A stretch of DNA of 64,000 bases from Oegoconia quadripuncta (taxonomy: Eukaryota; Arthropoda; Insecta; Lepidoptera; Autostichidae), in the NCBI GenBank assembly GCA_949316235.1, contig OX438755.1, positions 20,979,151-21,043,150 on the forward strand. The letters run 5' to 3'. Position numbers and translations under genes: made by a program. Each line of letters begins with the position of its first letter. Position 1 is the first letter of the stretch. Below are positions 45,203 through 55,824 of the stretch, in pieces. The notes under the pieces are model-generated. The model searched no databases. It saw nothing but the letters and a program-made list of their open reading frames with translations, and was not told the DNA's origin.

Positions 45203-45625
45203 TAATGCACCCTAACACACTTGCTTCATTACCTCGCTGAACAGCTAGACTAAGACATTGACCGAGGTACGCGTCAGCCCATAGGTCACACTAGACCGAA
45301 CCAAACTGGTTGAGAGATCGTGGACGAACTATTTATTACGTAACAAAACACACATCTATAATTGCAGTTAATTACAATATTTGGGACCTTTGGGATATTG
45401 TGTGCATTATCCCAGCCAGAAAATGTCGAAAATCGTCATCCAAGTGCAATAGATAATTAGATATACAACTTCTGTAATTGGTAAGCAGATTTTAAAATTT
45501 GGTAAGATGATAGTTTTTTTAATTATTTGATAAAAACAGTTCCGGCTGGAGTAACGTTAGCGCAGCCAGATCTTTTGTTTTCTAATGATATGTTGAAATA
45601 AGTGTTATCTTAATAATTAATAAAT

Positions 45626-45869
45626 AAATAAAATAAAATAAATAAATATTTCGGACACTTACACCAATCATCTAGTCCCAAACTAAGCAAAGCTTGTACT
45701 ATGGATACTAGATAACGGATAAACATACATAAATATTTATATAAACATCCATGACTCAGGAATAAATGTTCATATTCATCACACAAACATTTACCCGTCG
45801 CGGGATTCGAACCCGCAACCGTTGGTTTCGCTGACAGGGTCACTATCCACTACACCAATCGGTCGTCTA
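45626..45869 (-). mobile_element. SINE-A copy, minus strand
   Basis: Full-length. The head at about 45795-45869 includes the exact GCGGGATTCGAACCCGCAAC complement; (AATA)n tail at 45620. Confidence 0.9.
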
Positions 45870-45880
45870 TAATAAATAAT

Positions 45881-46114
45881 AATAATAAATATCCTTACAC
45901 ATATACACAGTGCCATCTAGTTCCACAGTAAGCAACTATAGGCTTGTGTTATGGATACCAGATGGTTGATAAACTACACAAATACATTTTTTTTTGTATA
46001 AATGAACAACAACCATAACTCGGAAACACATGTCTGTATTCATCATACAAACATATGCCCCTAGCGGGATTCGAACCCGCGACCTTTTGGTATAGTAGCA
46101 GAGTTTGTCGTCTA
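45881..46114 (-). mobile_element. SINE-B copy, minus strand
   Basis: Tandem neighbour of a SINE-A in the same orientation. It has CAGTGCCATCTAGTTCCACA, GATGGTTGATAAACTACACA and GCGGGATTCGAACCCGCGAC; part of the head is lost at about 46095-46110. Confidence 0.85.
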
Positions 46115-46159
46115 TAATTGCAGTTAATAACAAATTTTGAGACCTTTGGGATATTTTAT

Positions 46160-46850
46160 TCCATAACACTGGCTTTTATCGATAAAACGATCTCTATTGT
46201 CACATGTTGGACGTGCCATTATTCGGAGACTGTGCTATAAGGTAGCTCCACATTATATTGTATGAGGGGCAACAACAAATGAAACGTCGTGAACTCACGA
46301 CAGGCCACAATAATGCGCCCAAATGTAATTGAGAAGGAGCTGCCAAGAAAAAGGTATTTTATTGTGGCGTTCCCTCCATTTTCCCCATAAAAAGTTCTTT
46401 CAAACCCACTCTAAAGGAGTAACATGATGGATTATGTGGCTGGCCGCATTGTAAAAGATTACATCATTTTGAGGATAATGCAGGGTTTTTGCCCACGTTA
46501 AAAAGGAACTAAGTGATGGAGGAAATTTTTCAATTTCTCGTCAGAAATGATGAGGTGTTTTATATTCAAGTATATGGCAATATGGTGTTCATTGCAATGA
46601 CAATCGAGAACGTATGGAAAGTGTTCCCCGTCCGTAGCTCAAGATGCAATCGTTGATGGATACTTTCACACACTGAATTTTTCAGATGTGGTTTTCTTAT
46701 ACCATTAATTACTTTAGGATCTGTTACTTTATGAGATTTTGCTTGTCTGTGTACATGCGGCCAGCGTAAGCGGGTCTCACTGCGTTCACATCTCCGATAG
46801 AGTCGCGCGGCCAGCTTACACTGATAGTGTTACGGTCGTCGTGCTGGCGA
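46160..46850. other. No recognisable gene
   Basis: Unassigned sequence. Confidence 0.5.
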
Positions 46851-46852
46851 CA

Positions 46853-47137
46853 ATCACACCTGATGTTAAGTGAAGATGAGGTCGAAGGTGGAAGCGTACT
46901 GACCCGGAAACCCCAACACATTTGGGGGAGCGGCTATCTTAACCCTGACAACCGGAACACAACAATGCCATTAACTTTGCTGCTTGACGGCGGATTTAGA
47001 TAACTATCCAGGCGGATGCAAATGCCCTACCACCAACCAAACCGAGTACTTAAACACGTACCCCGCTGGGCATCGAACCCACGACCTCCGAATCGCAAAT
47101 CCAATGTTGTTTACATTGAGTCACGGAGACAGTTAAA
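46853..47137 (-). mobile_element. SINE-C copy, minus strand, small deletions
   Basis: TCACACCTGATGTTAAGTGA through TTTACATTGAGTCACGGAGA. Part of the GGTGGTAGCTAGCC block is missing. Confidence 0.85.
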
Positions 47138-47149
47138 CCGCTAAGTTAA

Positions 47150-47367
47150 AAGTGTCCGAAATATTTATTTATTTGGGGGACTGGCGATCTTCAACATTGT
47201 TGTTTGGCGGCAGACTTAGATCAGATGTTAGTAGCTGATTAGGCGGATATTTACAAACGAGTTACCCCCAAAGAAACCGCTTAGAAAACATGTTACCCCG
47301 GTAGGAATTGAGCCTGCGACCTCAATTATGTAACCCTTATGCTGTTTACCTTGAGCCACGGAGTCGG
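47150..47367 (-). mobile_element. Degenerate SINE-C with SINE-A tail fragment
   Basis: A stub of the SINE-A tail (AAAGTGTCCGAAATATTTAT) adjoins GGGGGACTGGCGATCTTCAA. The rest follows the SINE-C order to TTGAGCCACGGAGTCGGGTT with high divergence. Confidence 0.65.
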
Positions 47368-47689
47368 GTTTTGTTACAGAATATTAAAAAATCATGATTA
47401 GAGGGTTCCGCCGAGTCTCGTTCTGGTAGTAAGCTAACTTTTAAATGCTTTAGTAATTTTACCTGGCCACAGGGCTTTAGGAATCTTAATCTAGTTAAAA
47501 ACTTTGATAAATTTAATTTTAATGTTACACTTAAATTAAACTTTAACTGGATCGTGTTATCTCTGGCTCGATCGTCTTATTTAAAGTTTAAGACGGAAGA
47601 TTACAAAAAAAATGTTTAAAGTTTTAAAAATGTAATAACGAGTTTTATGAAGTTTTTAATTTGTTCTCAGAGATTTAGAGATACAGTAG

Positions 47690-48020
47690 TGATTGAGGTC
47701 AAGTACCAACCCGTAGTGCAAAAAAAAGACACTTACACCAATCATCTACTCCCAAACTAAGCAAAGCTTGTACTATAGATACTAGACAACAGTATACATA
47801 CATAAATATTTATATAAACATCCATGACTCAAATGTTCGTATTCATCAAACATTTACCCCTCGCGGGATTCCAGCCCGGAACAATTAGTTTCGCTGACAC
47901 AGTCACTATCCACTACACCAATGGGTCGTCAATAAATTGGGGGTTCCTGTTGAGTGCGCTTCTGCCTTCAGAATCACTTCACTTAACATCAGGTGTGATT
48001 GAGGTCAAGTTTTAACCCGA
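47690..48020. mobile_element. SINE-A (minus) between two SINE-C 3' ends
   Basis: 47690-47722 is a SINE-C 3' end on the + strand. 47723-47930 is a minus-strand SINE-A with damaged B box (GGGATTCCAGCCCGGAAC). 47935-48020 is another + strand SINE-C 3' end. It lies just upstream of the receptor exon. Confidence 0.75.
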
Positions 48021-48206
48021 TAAAGAGAAAAGTTTCTAGGTAATGATTATGGTCACTTGTACTCGTAGAACAGCAACGAAATAACGGATAGTATTGAACA
48101 CTTATTGTCCGAGTACCGACTCGCATTTGGTCGGATTTTAATACCCGCCGATATTCATACTTTATTTACTATATTATTTACAACAAATATGTTTGTTTTG
48201 TTACAG

Positions 48207-48279
48207 ATTAAAATGAACGCTCCCCTTTCAACAATATGGACCAAACATTTGGCGATGGTATGAAACAACCAAATCTATC
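48207..48279 (+). promoter_or_regulatory. 5' UTR part of receptor exon with acceptor and uORF
   Basis: A pyrimidine-rich run ending TTGTTTTGTTACAG (AG at 48205-48206) looks like a splice acceptor, so an upstream non-coding exon is implied. A 16-codon upstream ORF runs from ATG 48213 to TGA 48263 in another frame and ends 16 bases before the receptor ATG. A stop in the receptor frame (TGA 48214-48216) overlaps the uORF start, so 48280 is the first usable in-frame ATG in this exon. The uORF could lower translation of the receptor (inference). Confidence 0.6.
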
Positions 48280-48865
48280 ATGTGTCCCAGCCAGCTCTGG
48301 TTGGCGACCACCATTCTCCTCCTCATCGTCCATATCACAGCAATGAAACACACCGACTTCCAAGACGTAGCCTTCAAACAGAACCCCACCAACAGACACC
48401 ACCACCGACACAAACATAAGCCAACATTTGATCAAATGTTCGACATCAATTTCCACTTTTACGAACCAGTTAGTTTCAAGGACGATTTCAACAAAGATTT
48501 ATTCAACTATGATATATCGTCAGTGAATAGTGAAGGTAAGAATGATTGGATGAATATGTCAAATGATCAGGTTGGTGAAATTAAGGACAAGAAACACCAA
48601 CATTGGCCAATTAAGAGGGAAGCGGTTATTGAAGGGGATTTGGTCTTAGGGGGGTTAATGATGGTACATGAAAGATCAGACAATATGACGTGTGGTCCGG
48701 TCATGCCGCAAGGTGGAGTGCAAGCCCTGGAAACTATGATGTACACCCTTGATATAGTGAACAATGAACTGGGACTAATACCAGGAGTGAGTCTTGGAGC
48801 TCATGTGCTGGATGACTGTGATAAAGATACTTACGGACTGGAGATGGCTGTGGATTTTATCAAAG
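48280..48865 (+). CDS. mtt: mXR/mangetout-type class C GPCR, coding exon 1
   Basis: Codes for residues 1-195 plus the first base of codon 196. Residues about 5-22 (LWLATTILLLIVHITA) form a signal peptide. Residues 39-48 are His/Lys-rich and 50-110 are acidic, low-complexity leader. From about 113 the Venus-flytrap (ANF receptor) ligand-binding domain starts: IEGDLVLGGLMMVH, Cys138, then PVMPQGGVQALETM and LGAHVLDDCDKDTYGLEMA, all typical of mGluR-family receptors at the plasma membrane. By alignment with mGluR2 from memory, Gly145 and Ala149 replace Arg57 and Arg61, which bind glutamate's gamma-carboxylate. The same loss is reported for Drosophila mXR (mangetout). The exon ends AAAG|GTTAGT at 48865. 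mXR identity is inferred; mGluR-family membership is near certain. Confidence 0.9.
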
Positions 48866-48959
48866 GTTAGTTCAATGATAATCTTGTACTTAAAATTTTA
48901 GCAGCCCACAAAACTGTTTGCACAGTTTCTTTGTGAGAACTGGAGTCTCGCAGTGAAAT

Positions 48960-49340
48960 TACATATTGTCAAGTTATATTATCTGTGGACTTAGAGGTTA
49001 TGGAAAAAAGAGTTTACCGGTTTTTTTTAAGAAGCTATGGTACACGCTTTTCCGACAGAACTATCTGTTTCTGCGATCCCGTCACATTCCTTTGAATAGC
49101 TTCGGTTTTATGATGCGCAAAACTGACACTCCCAATTGCGCTGTTTGCGATGTAGTGGAAGACGTACACCATATCCTCGCTGAATGCGACCGGATCGCTG
49201 TCCAACGCCGTCAGGTTGTACCCCAATGGAGCTACAATTTAGGTATTTTTAATAGCATTTTGGCAGCCCCGTTGTCGGAGGATGCCAGAAGGGTATACAA
49301 AATGGTAGAGCTATGTGTTAGAATTAGGAATATATGATTT
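48960..49340 (+). pseudogene. LINE C-terminal zinc-knuckle fragment in intron 1
   Basis: The frame ending 49337 contains LRSRHIPLNSFGFMMRKTDT followed by PNCAVCDVVEDVHHILAECD. This is the CxxC...H...C motif that ends I/Jockey/R1-type LINE polyproteins. The first residues of the frame read through host intron. There is no RT, and no clear A-tail beyond the AATAAATAAGAATAAAAAAA run near 49405. A dead 5'-truncated copy only 95 bp beyond the exon's donor site. Confidence 0.75.
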
Positions 49341-49759
49341 ACATAGGTAACTAGGTACTACTTTGAATTCAATGATGAAGGTGGCATATTCAGCATAAAA
49401 ATAAATAAGAATAAAAAAAAACTATCTGTTTTTGTGAAAAATTCAGTCAATGAGAGTTTATTTAATTAATTAATGCAGATGCTCCGTAACGATTTGAAGA
49501 AGTGATAAAGAAACAAACAAACTTTTTTTCGTATTTAAAAAATATATACACTGTTGAATTGGATGACCATTGACTATTTGTGCCTGATTTTAACACATGT
49601 ATAAAAGGGAGTGTTTATTGCTTATGTTTTTTAATTTTTTTTTATATTTCATATAATTGCGTAGACGAACAGTGCTTGAATGTGAAATATTTAAGTATAT
49701 TTGCAGATACTTAGCTTAAGTGACGTCATAAACCATTCAGTAAGCGTCTTTAAATCATC

Positions 49760-49874
49760 ATATGATAACATCATATCACCCATACAGAAGGTATTTTCTT
49801 CCCATAATCTTCAGAGCGACCAGTTGGAGGCAGCCTGCATCCTGAAACTTCCCGCATCCTGAAACTTCCCGCGA
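49760..49874. mobile_element. Antisense LINE relic
   Basis: CAGAGCGACCAGTTGGAGGC, AGCCTGCATCCTGAAACTTC; a related block is at 6755-6800 (AGAGCAATCGGTTGGTAGCG). The phrase CTGCATCCTGAAACTTCCCG is partly duplicated in tandem at 49837-49873. Confidence 0.5.
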
Positions 49875-50290
49875 CCTTCCCGCAAAGTCAGTAATTCATT
49901 CAAAGGGCTATGTGTACGCTTTTTCAATAAGGTTCCAGTTGATATACAAAATCTTCCTTTCAATAAATTTAAAGATACTATAATACATAAACTTATTAAC
50001 AAAGCATATTATAAAATATCAGACTATTTAGATGATAATCATCCCTGGACATATACAGATCGTTCGCATGCCAGGCTATTTCACAATTAAGAATGAAATA
50101 TAAAAACCTTTATGTAAAATGAAAGCCTGATTTTAAAAGAGCAACCCTTCGAGTTTCTTGCTTGTTCTTCTCAGGGGAAAATTGTATTTTGAACAAGCAG
50201 TAGCTTAAAAAATGAAAAATTTACTATGTAAAATTGACTATTTTAAGTGTACTATGTGTACCTACTAAATAAAGCATTTTTGACTTTTTG
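49875..50290 (+). pseudogene. Jockey-like LINE C-terminus and 3' UTR in intron 1
   Basis: The open reading gives SNSFKGLCVRFFNKVPVDIQ, then FKDTIIHKLINKAYYKISDY and a stop at about 50088. This is the same family as 20077-20637 and, reversed, 55825-56315. The UTR has AAGAGCAACCCTTCGAGTTT and GTACCTACTAAATAAAGCAT, and the tail is (TTTTGAC)n at 50278-50300. 5'-truncated. Confidence 0.85.
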
Positions 50291-50394
50291 ACTTTGACTT
50301 CATGACGTTGTCGCCCTATACTCCGCTTACCGCCTGGTCTCCACTTTCGAACATTAATGCCCCATAGACCATCAGTTCTTTGAGATTATATGCT

Positions 50395-50592
50395 TATCTA
50401 AATCTGCCGCCAAGCAGCAATGTTAATAGCATTGTCGTGTTCCGGTTGTCAGAGATAAGATAGCCAGTCCCCCAAATGTGTTGGGGTTTCCGGGTCAGTA
50501 CGCTTCCATTTTCGACCTCATCTTCACTTAACATCAGGTGTGATTGAGGTCAAGTACCAACCCGTTATGCATTAATAAAAAAAAAAAAAAAA
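50395..50592 (+). mobile_element. SINE-C 3' two-thirds, + strand
   Basis: TCTAAATCTGCCGCCAAGCA through ACCAACCCGTTATGCATTAA and an A-run. The tRNA-like head is missing. Confidence 0.85.
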
Positions 50593-50735
50593 ATGCGTGC
50601 CCACTGCTACTTCCAACCTATTAGTTGGGCTATACCTGTGATTTTCGTTCTTATACCGATTTCTTCATTCTTGATTTGCTATCGTAGTGAAACGCTGACC
50701 ATCGCCCTTCTTTCAAGCAATATTGGCAAATCAAT
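50593..50735 (-). pseudogene. RTE-like LINE fragment, antisense
   Basis: The minus-strand reading, with two in-frame stops, resembles ERRAMVSVSLR and then KNEEIGIRTKITGIAQLIGW. It is homologous to RAMLKVSLRDRIRNEEI at 62460-62520. The long + strand frame across it is the reverse shadow joined to the next repeat. Confidence 0.6.
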
Positions 50736-50760
50736 CAGTCACAGCACAAAGGAGTTGCTA

Positions 50761-50939
50761 TGGTATATCGAATTACGCTACTCCGAAACACATTTGACCG
50801 AAGAACGGTTGATCGAATTCCGAGTACATTGCGGAGTTTGTTCATCATTAAAATTTTTAATTAAAACCAACTCCGCAATGTACTCGGAACCTATCAACCG
50901 TTCTTAGGTCAAACGTGTTTCGGGGTACTCGGTATACCA
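50761..50939. mobile_element. Long fold-back element in intron 1
   Basis: Arms 50761-50838 and 50867-50939 pair over about 70 bases with few mismatches (for example GAACGGTTGAT against ATCAACCGTTC, and CCGAGTACATTGCGGAGTT against AACTCCGCAATGTACTCGG). The loop is AT-rich, 28 bp. No ORF. Either a MITE or a hairpin RNA source. Confidence 0.85.
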
Positions 50940-51299
50940 TACGTACGTCCAGCACAAATGATTTCCCGTTTCCTTTTTTGAAGAGCTTAAGTTATAATAT
51001 TTGTAATCACTTGTAAAATTTTCAATACAACACAATTATCAAATGTTAAATATTCTCGTTACAATAATCCCTGAACCGTCAAGCATACAAAACTGAACCC
51101 CTGTAACGGAATATATGAAAATTTGCAATTGACAGGTCGCGAGAGACGAAGAGCAAAGGTCTGCAAAATAGCTTCCGAATCGAAAATTGAAATTGATCCC
51201 TCCCAATAGATTACTATGAGTGTGTAACGTTGCGTCTAGCGCCGTTACGATTGTACCTTTAAAGTTACTTATTATTTCACACACTACTTCATCTTTATA

Positions 51300-51860
51300 A
51301 TAAAAGTTTCCTCCGGAACCCTCAAATTATTATTTTATTTAAAAAGGGTCTCACCACGGTTTTGCGGTACGCTAATTTGTCCGGTTGCGATGACGTCGTT
51401 AAGACGATTTCTAATTAGAGTGGGGGAACCCGAATCGTCCTCTGTTTGACCGCGACCTTGCTACCGGGAGAACACTGGTTCGGTTGCCACCTGAACCCTC
51501 TTAAGTAGACTGCGGAAGATCCCTCTAGGGATCAAGGTCCTGAGTGACGACTTGTCGACGTCGACATCCAGGTCTGCACCTGGGAGACATTCGGGGTAGA
51601 TCTACCCTCCCCCGAAAACCGCTGATCCAGCCTAAACCTCGTCGTCGTCTACGAGAGGACTCGAGGGCTACGTCCACTGCAGCTCCAACACCTTCAGGCC
51701 AGTGACCGTACGGGAGATTTGCCGAGGGGTGCAGGGGAGTGAGCTGTTTGTAGAATAAACCCACTAAATTCAATCAAATTGGTATTCTTTTTTTCTATAC
51801 CTACCTGCTGGCGGCTAAACGGGCGCTAAACGCCCTAAGAACAACCCTAACCGCCGCAAG
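51300..51860. mobile_element. Possible LTR-retrotransposon remnant
   Basis: A GC-balanced block unlike its AT-rich surroundings. It has a polyadenylation-like GTAGAATAAACCCACTAAAT at 51750, then a T-run and CTGGCGGCTAAACGGGCGCT followed by CCCTAAGAACAACCCTAACC. The order resembles the R/U5 end of an LTR followed by a leader. I see no gag/pol and no second LTR, so the class is a guess. Confidence 0.3.
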
Positions 51861-52120
51861 TGGGAAGGTTATTTACTTCCATGGATTAGAGAATTAGTAA
51901 TTCTAACAACACAGTTAAATGACCTGATTTATTTTTAACCTCCGGAGAAGCATTTATTTATTTATTAAAGAAACCAACAGCGTTACAGATGTGTATGAAT
52001 AAAAGTACGAACGCAAAAAATAAAGCAAAGTACAGGTTTCATCATACAAAGTATTGTTTTTTTTTTTATTTATATATTTTTTTTTGAAATTGATGCCTCC
52101 GAACTAGTAACTAATTAGTA

Positions 52121-52348
52121 CAGTTCTCGAGGCGTAAGATCAGCTTTGCATTTGTGTGAGTGCACACAGACAGAGATACGGCTTGTGGCGCAGCGCGTCC
52201 CGCGCATTGTTTAAACGCGGCCTGAGGCGCGGCGTGTCCGCTGCGCGTCGCTTCCCTGCCGCGCACATGCCGCACTTCACCTCTTGTACCGCTAGCAGCT
52301 TGACGTCACTCACACAAATGTAAAGCTGAGCTTACGCCTCGAGAACTG
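52121..52348. mobile_element. TA-flanked MITE with 42-bp inverted ends
   Basis: CAGTTCTCGAGGCGTAAGAT ... TTTGTGTGAGTG at the left pairs with CACTCACACAAA ... TACGCCTCGAGAACTG at the right, with about two mismatches in 42. TA lies on both sides. The 140-bp core is GC/CpG-rich (GCGCGTCCCGCGCATTGTTT). 228 bp. Confidence 0.85.
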
Positions 52349-52833
52349 TAACTGGTGTGTAAATGGAAGAGAGGTACCTTAGAAAGCGATTTCTCCTTCG
52401 ATAAATTCAACTGGTCGCGTGGTCTTCTGTCACCATCCGATTACATGTAGCGTAAGCACCTCACTTCTTTTCCTTGGGCTTCAAAACGTCTACACCACAC
52501 GTGGAATACTAATTTTAGAGTCCTTTATAAAATAATGGCGGTTTAACTATTTATTTCGAATTTTAATCGAGAGCTCACGTCGCGCGCGCGGATTAGCGGT
52601 CAGCCATCTTAATTCTTGAATTGTGACGTCATAGTTTGAAGGTACTCTGGATATGGCCACGGTAGGTACATTAGGATAGGAAATGTATGTATATCAAGGT
52701 GTGTAGAATGTGTCTCTGTCTGTATCGGCCAAACCAGTAACTTTAACATTACCTACACAGTTAAATGACCTGATTTATTTTTAACCTCCGATAGTGTCAC
52801 GTGTTTGACGATATTGTGTGTGTTTATTGGTGT

Positions 52834-53082
52834 ACGACCGATTGGTGTAGTGGATAGTGACCCTATCAGCGAAACCAACGGTTGCGGGTTCGAATCCCGC
52901 GAGGGGTAAATGTTTGTGTGATGAATACGAACATTTATTCCAGAGTCTTGGATGTTTATATAAATATTTATGTATGTTTATCCGTTTATCTTGTATCCAT
53001 AGCACAAGCTTTGCTTAGTTTGGGACTAGATGATTGGTGTAAGTGTCCGAAATATTTATTTATTTATTTATTTATTTATTAT
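52834..53082 (+). mobile_element. SINE-A copy, + strand
   Basis: Full-length and well preserved: CGACCGATTGGTGTAGTGGA, GGTTCGAATCCCGCGAGGGG, CCATAGCACAAGCTTTGCTT, and a long (ATTT)n tail. Confidence 0.9.
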
Positions 53083-53247
53083 ACGATGGAAAAGGTTCAT
53101 AGTAGTAGTAGTAGTTAATAATACAGAAATCACGACAAACTTTATCTAATTAAAAATTTATTGACCCACCATCTTTATTAGCGTTTTCATAGAGAGAGTA
53201 TATATTTTTTAATAATGAGCAACTGTAATTGGCCTGGAATCGTGTTA

Positions 53248-53405
53248 AATTTTTTTTTTTTTTTGACTGACTGGATTCGCGTTTGACCACAATCTCACCT
53301 GATGGAAAGTGACGATGTGGTCGGAGAGAAGCACGCGATCTCAGTAAATGCCTATTCACTCTGCTCTTGAAGATCCCAAGGTTGTAGGATTCGGGAAAGA
53401 CTGAC
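53248..53405 (-). mobile_element. CR1-like LINE 3' end, minus strand
   Basis: T-run, GACCACAATCTCACCTGATG, TCTGCTCTTGAAGATCCCAA, GGTTGTAGGATTCGGGAAAG. The reverse of the 34430-34600 end. The last 30 bases are echoed again at 53525-53555 (GTAGGATTCAGGAAAGACTG). Confidence 0.75.
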
Positions 53406-54032
53406 GCCGGAAGGGAGATGCTTACTGGTAAACAGTAAACATTTGCATGCCCTCATGCCATACAACTTGGCCCTCGCATGCAGTCTGTGGATTTCAATAT
53501 AGCTAGTCTACAATTCCTACTTGGATGGATGTAGGATTCAGGAAAGACTGAATAGAAAAGCTTAACAGTTTTGGCCCAGAGAAAATACGGTTTCACCTCG
53601 CAAAAACGAATAACAGCGATTTTCTTGAAACATTTAATAAAGTGTTGTAAATTGCTAAAAATTAAGCATTTGTAAGAAATACAAGTACTAAGTAACTAAA
53701 TAAGCTAAGGTTGAAAAATGTGTTTTTTTTTAATGCTCAATTGATGGGTATTTCTTTGAATTCAAAACATTTAGGGAAATTATCGTTACAAAATATTAAT
53801 TCTCATTTTTATATCTTAAGCAATGCAGCTCGACGACATTTTCAGCTAAAACACATGCATGCCTAACTATCTCATGCTTAGTTTATAATCCATCAATAAG
53901 TTAACTGTGTTTAACAAAAATCTACCTAATTAAATATCAGTTAGTTTTTATTGTTTTTTTTTTTTTTATTGTTATAAAAGTTCATTTATTAGCGTAAATT
54001 CTTAAATTAAGTATGTACATGAAACAACAAAT

Positions 54033-54370
54033 TTATAAAACACAATTAAAAATACCTATATCGTATAGAAAAAATACGCCGTCCAACTCGCTTCCGTGAG
54101 GCATAGTACCTAGTACGCTAGCGCTATTGCCCCGCTGAATGCATAAACTCAGCTGCTGAGCAAAGTAGGTACCAGCTCTCACATCTCCAGAGGCGTGGAC
54201 CAGTCTAACGGATAAATCCTTTACAAAATGATTCATGTCAGAAGACCACGGGCCCAAAGTCTCCACTGCAAGCGCCGCAAACTCGTGGTTTATAGAGATT
54301 GACGCATATTTACGGCGCTTGTTACTTTGAGCTTGTTCAGCCGCGGTTCCAGCTCTTTTAGCAGTTCCTT
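54033..54370 (-). pseudogene. LINE polyprotein C-terminus
   Basis: The minus-strand frame from about 54370 reads RRKYASISINHEFAALAVET, LGPWSSDMNHFVKDLSVRLV, and RAGTYFAQQLSLCIQRGNSA followed by SVLGTMP. The 'VETLGPWG...L..ASGD.RAG.YL.QR.SLAIQRGNAASVLGT' pattern is the conserved extreme C-terminus of one widespread animal LINE group. It is 5'-truncated; an A-rich tail follows on the minus strand at 54000-54030. Confidence 0.7.
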
Positions 54371-55189
54371 TTATTGTTTATTTAGATACAAATTAAAAAT
54401 AGGGTTTTCTAAAAAAATCGAGACTAAGCGCTCGTTTTTTTTTAGGCTTAATTATTCAAAATTACATCTCTAATATACCTCTATAAGATATCGATTATAT
54501 AAGTCGGTTCTGAATTATGTCTAGCTAAGCTAATTTTTTACCGTATCTTCCCTGGGCTATTTATTATATCGGTTCAGCAATTTAAATATAGGTATTTAAC
54601 TTTTAACACAGTTGCTTTGTGTGATGTGATATATTGAGTTTAGTTGCTCGATGGTTTTTTAATGCGATTATCGACGACTGCTCCTGTAGGGGTAAAGTGG
54701 AACCATAAATATAATGACATAAGATGTGCTCCACCAAACCACCAAAGGAGCACTACAGATCATACAAAATTTACCCGTTCTACCACCAGGGGCACACTTT
54801 GGGTGTTCAGCGGAGCAGTCGTCCGATTATCATTCATTGGGTCGTTAGGTACAGAGCCGAGAACGTCAAAGATGGTTTAAAGAAAATTTATGTCACAATT
54901 ACAGATAAGCCACTGCAATAATTTAGCTTGTCTTTTATCTTCTTCTGAACTGAAAACTCACCCAAAGATATCCAAAGATTTCCAATTGCAAATACCCTAA
55001 TGTGTATCAGCGGCTCCAGTTCTCCCTTCAGCACAGCGGGCAAATTTTGCAATCGCCAGTTGAGTATGTTATAAACGATAATGTTTGTGTGTTTCGAGTA
55101 GAGTAAGATCAACCTTCTCATCAGATGGCTGTTGAAAAACACTGCTAAAAGGTTGTGAGCATAATAGTAGGTATAGACCAGTGATTTCT

Positions 55190-55516
55190 TTTTTTATGCA
55201 CAACGGGTTAGCACTTGACCTCAATCACACCTGATGTTAAGTGAAGATGAGGCCGAAGATGGAAGCGTACTGACCTGGGAACCCAAATATTTGGGGAACT
55301 GGCTATCTTATCTCTGACAACCGGAATATAACAATGCTATTAACATTGCTGTTTGGCGGCAGATTTAGATGAGATGGCGGTAGCTAGCCAGGCGGGCATT
55401 TAAAATGCTCTACCGCCAACCAACCGAGTACTAAACATGTACCCCGCTGGGGATCGAACCCGCGACCTCCGATTCGTAAACCCTATGTTGTTTACATTGA
55501 GCCACGGAGGCGGTTA
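55190..55516 (-). mobile_element. SINE-C copy, minus strand
   Basis: Full-length: ATGCACAACGGGTTAGCACT, GTTTGGCGGCAGATTTAGAT, CGCTGGGGATCGAACCCGCG, GAGCCACGGAGGCGGTT. Confidence 0.9.
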
Positions 55517-55824
55517 AAAGTGATCGGCATCAGCAGACCAGTCATCAGCCGGACCTTCCAGATATGCGATCGTCAATCCGCCTGCCAGCGTAGCGTATAC
55601 GGCATCACTTCATAGGAGAGGCTTCTGTCAAGTAGAGGACTTTTCACAGGCTTTTGATATGTGTGTGATGTAATAATAAATATGTGCCCATTCCTTCGCT
55701 GCGCTATATCACCTGATGATGAGTTACTGTTTTTGATTCAACAGTACTTCACTACGATCTTCCTGGGCATTCTCAAATGTCTTTATCTCCTATAAATATG
55801 AGAATGTTAATTTTTCATAGTCAA

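Noticed and set aside
48208..48456. Minus-strand frames opposite receptor exon 1
   Set aside because: The + strand encodes a clear signal peptide and receptor domain; the antisense frames are shadows.
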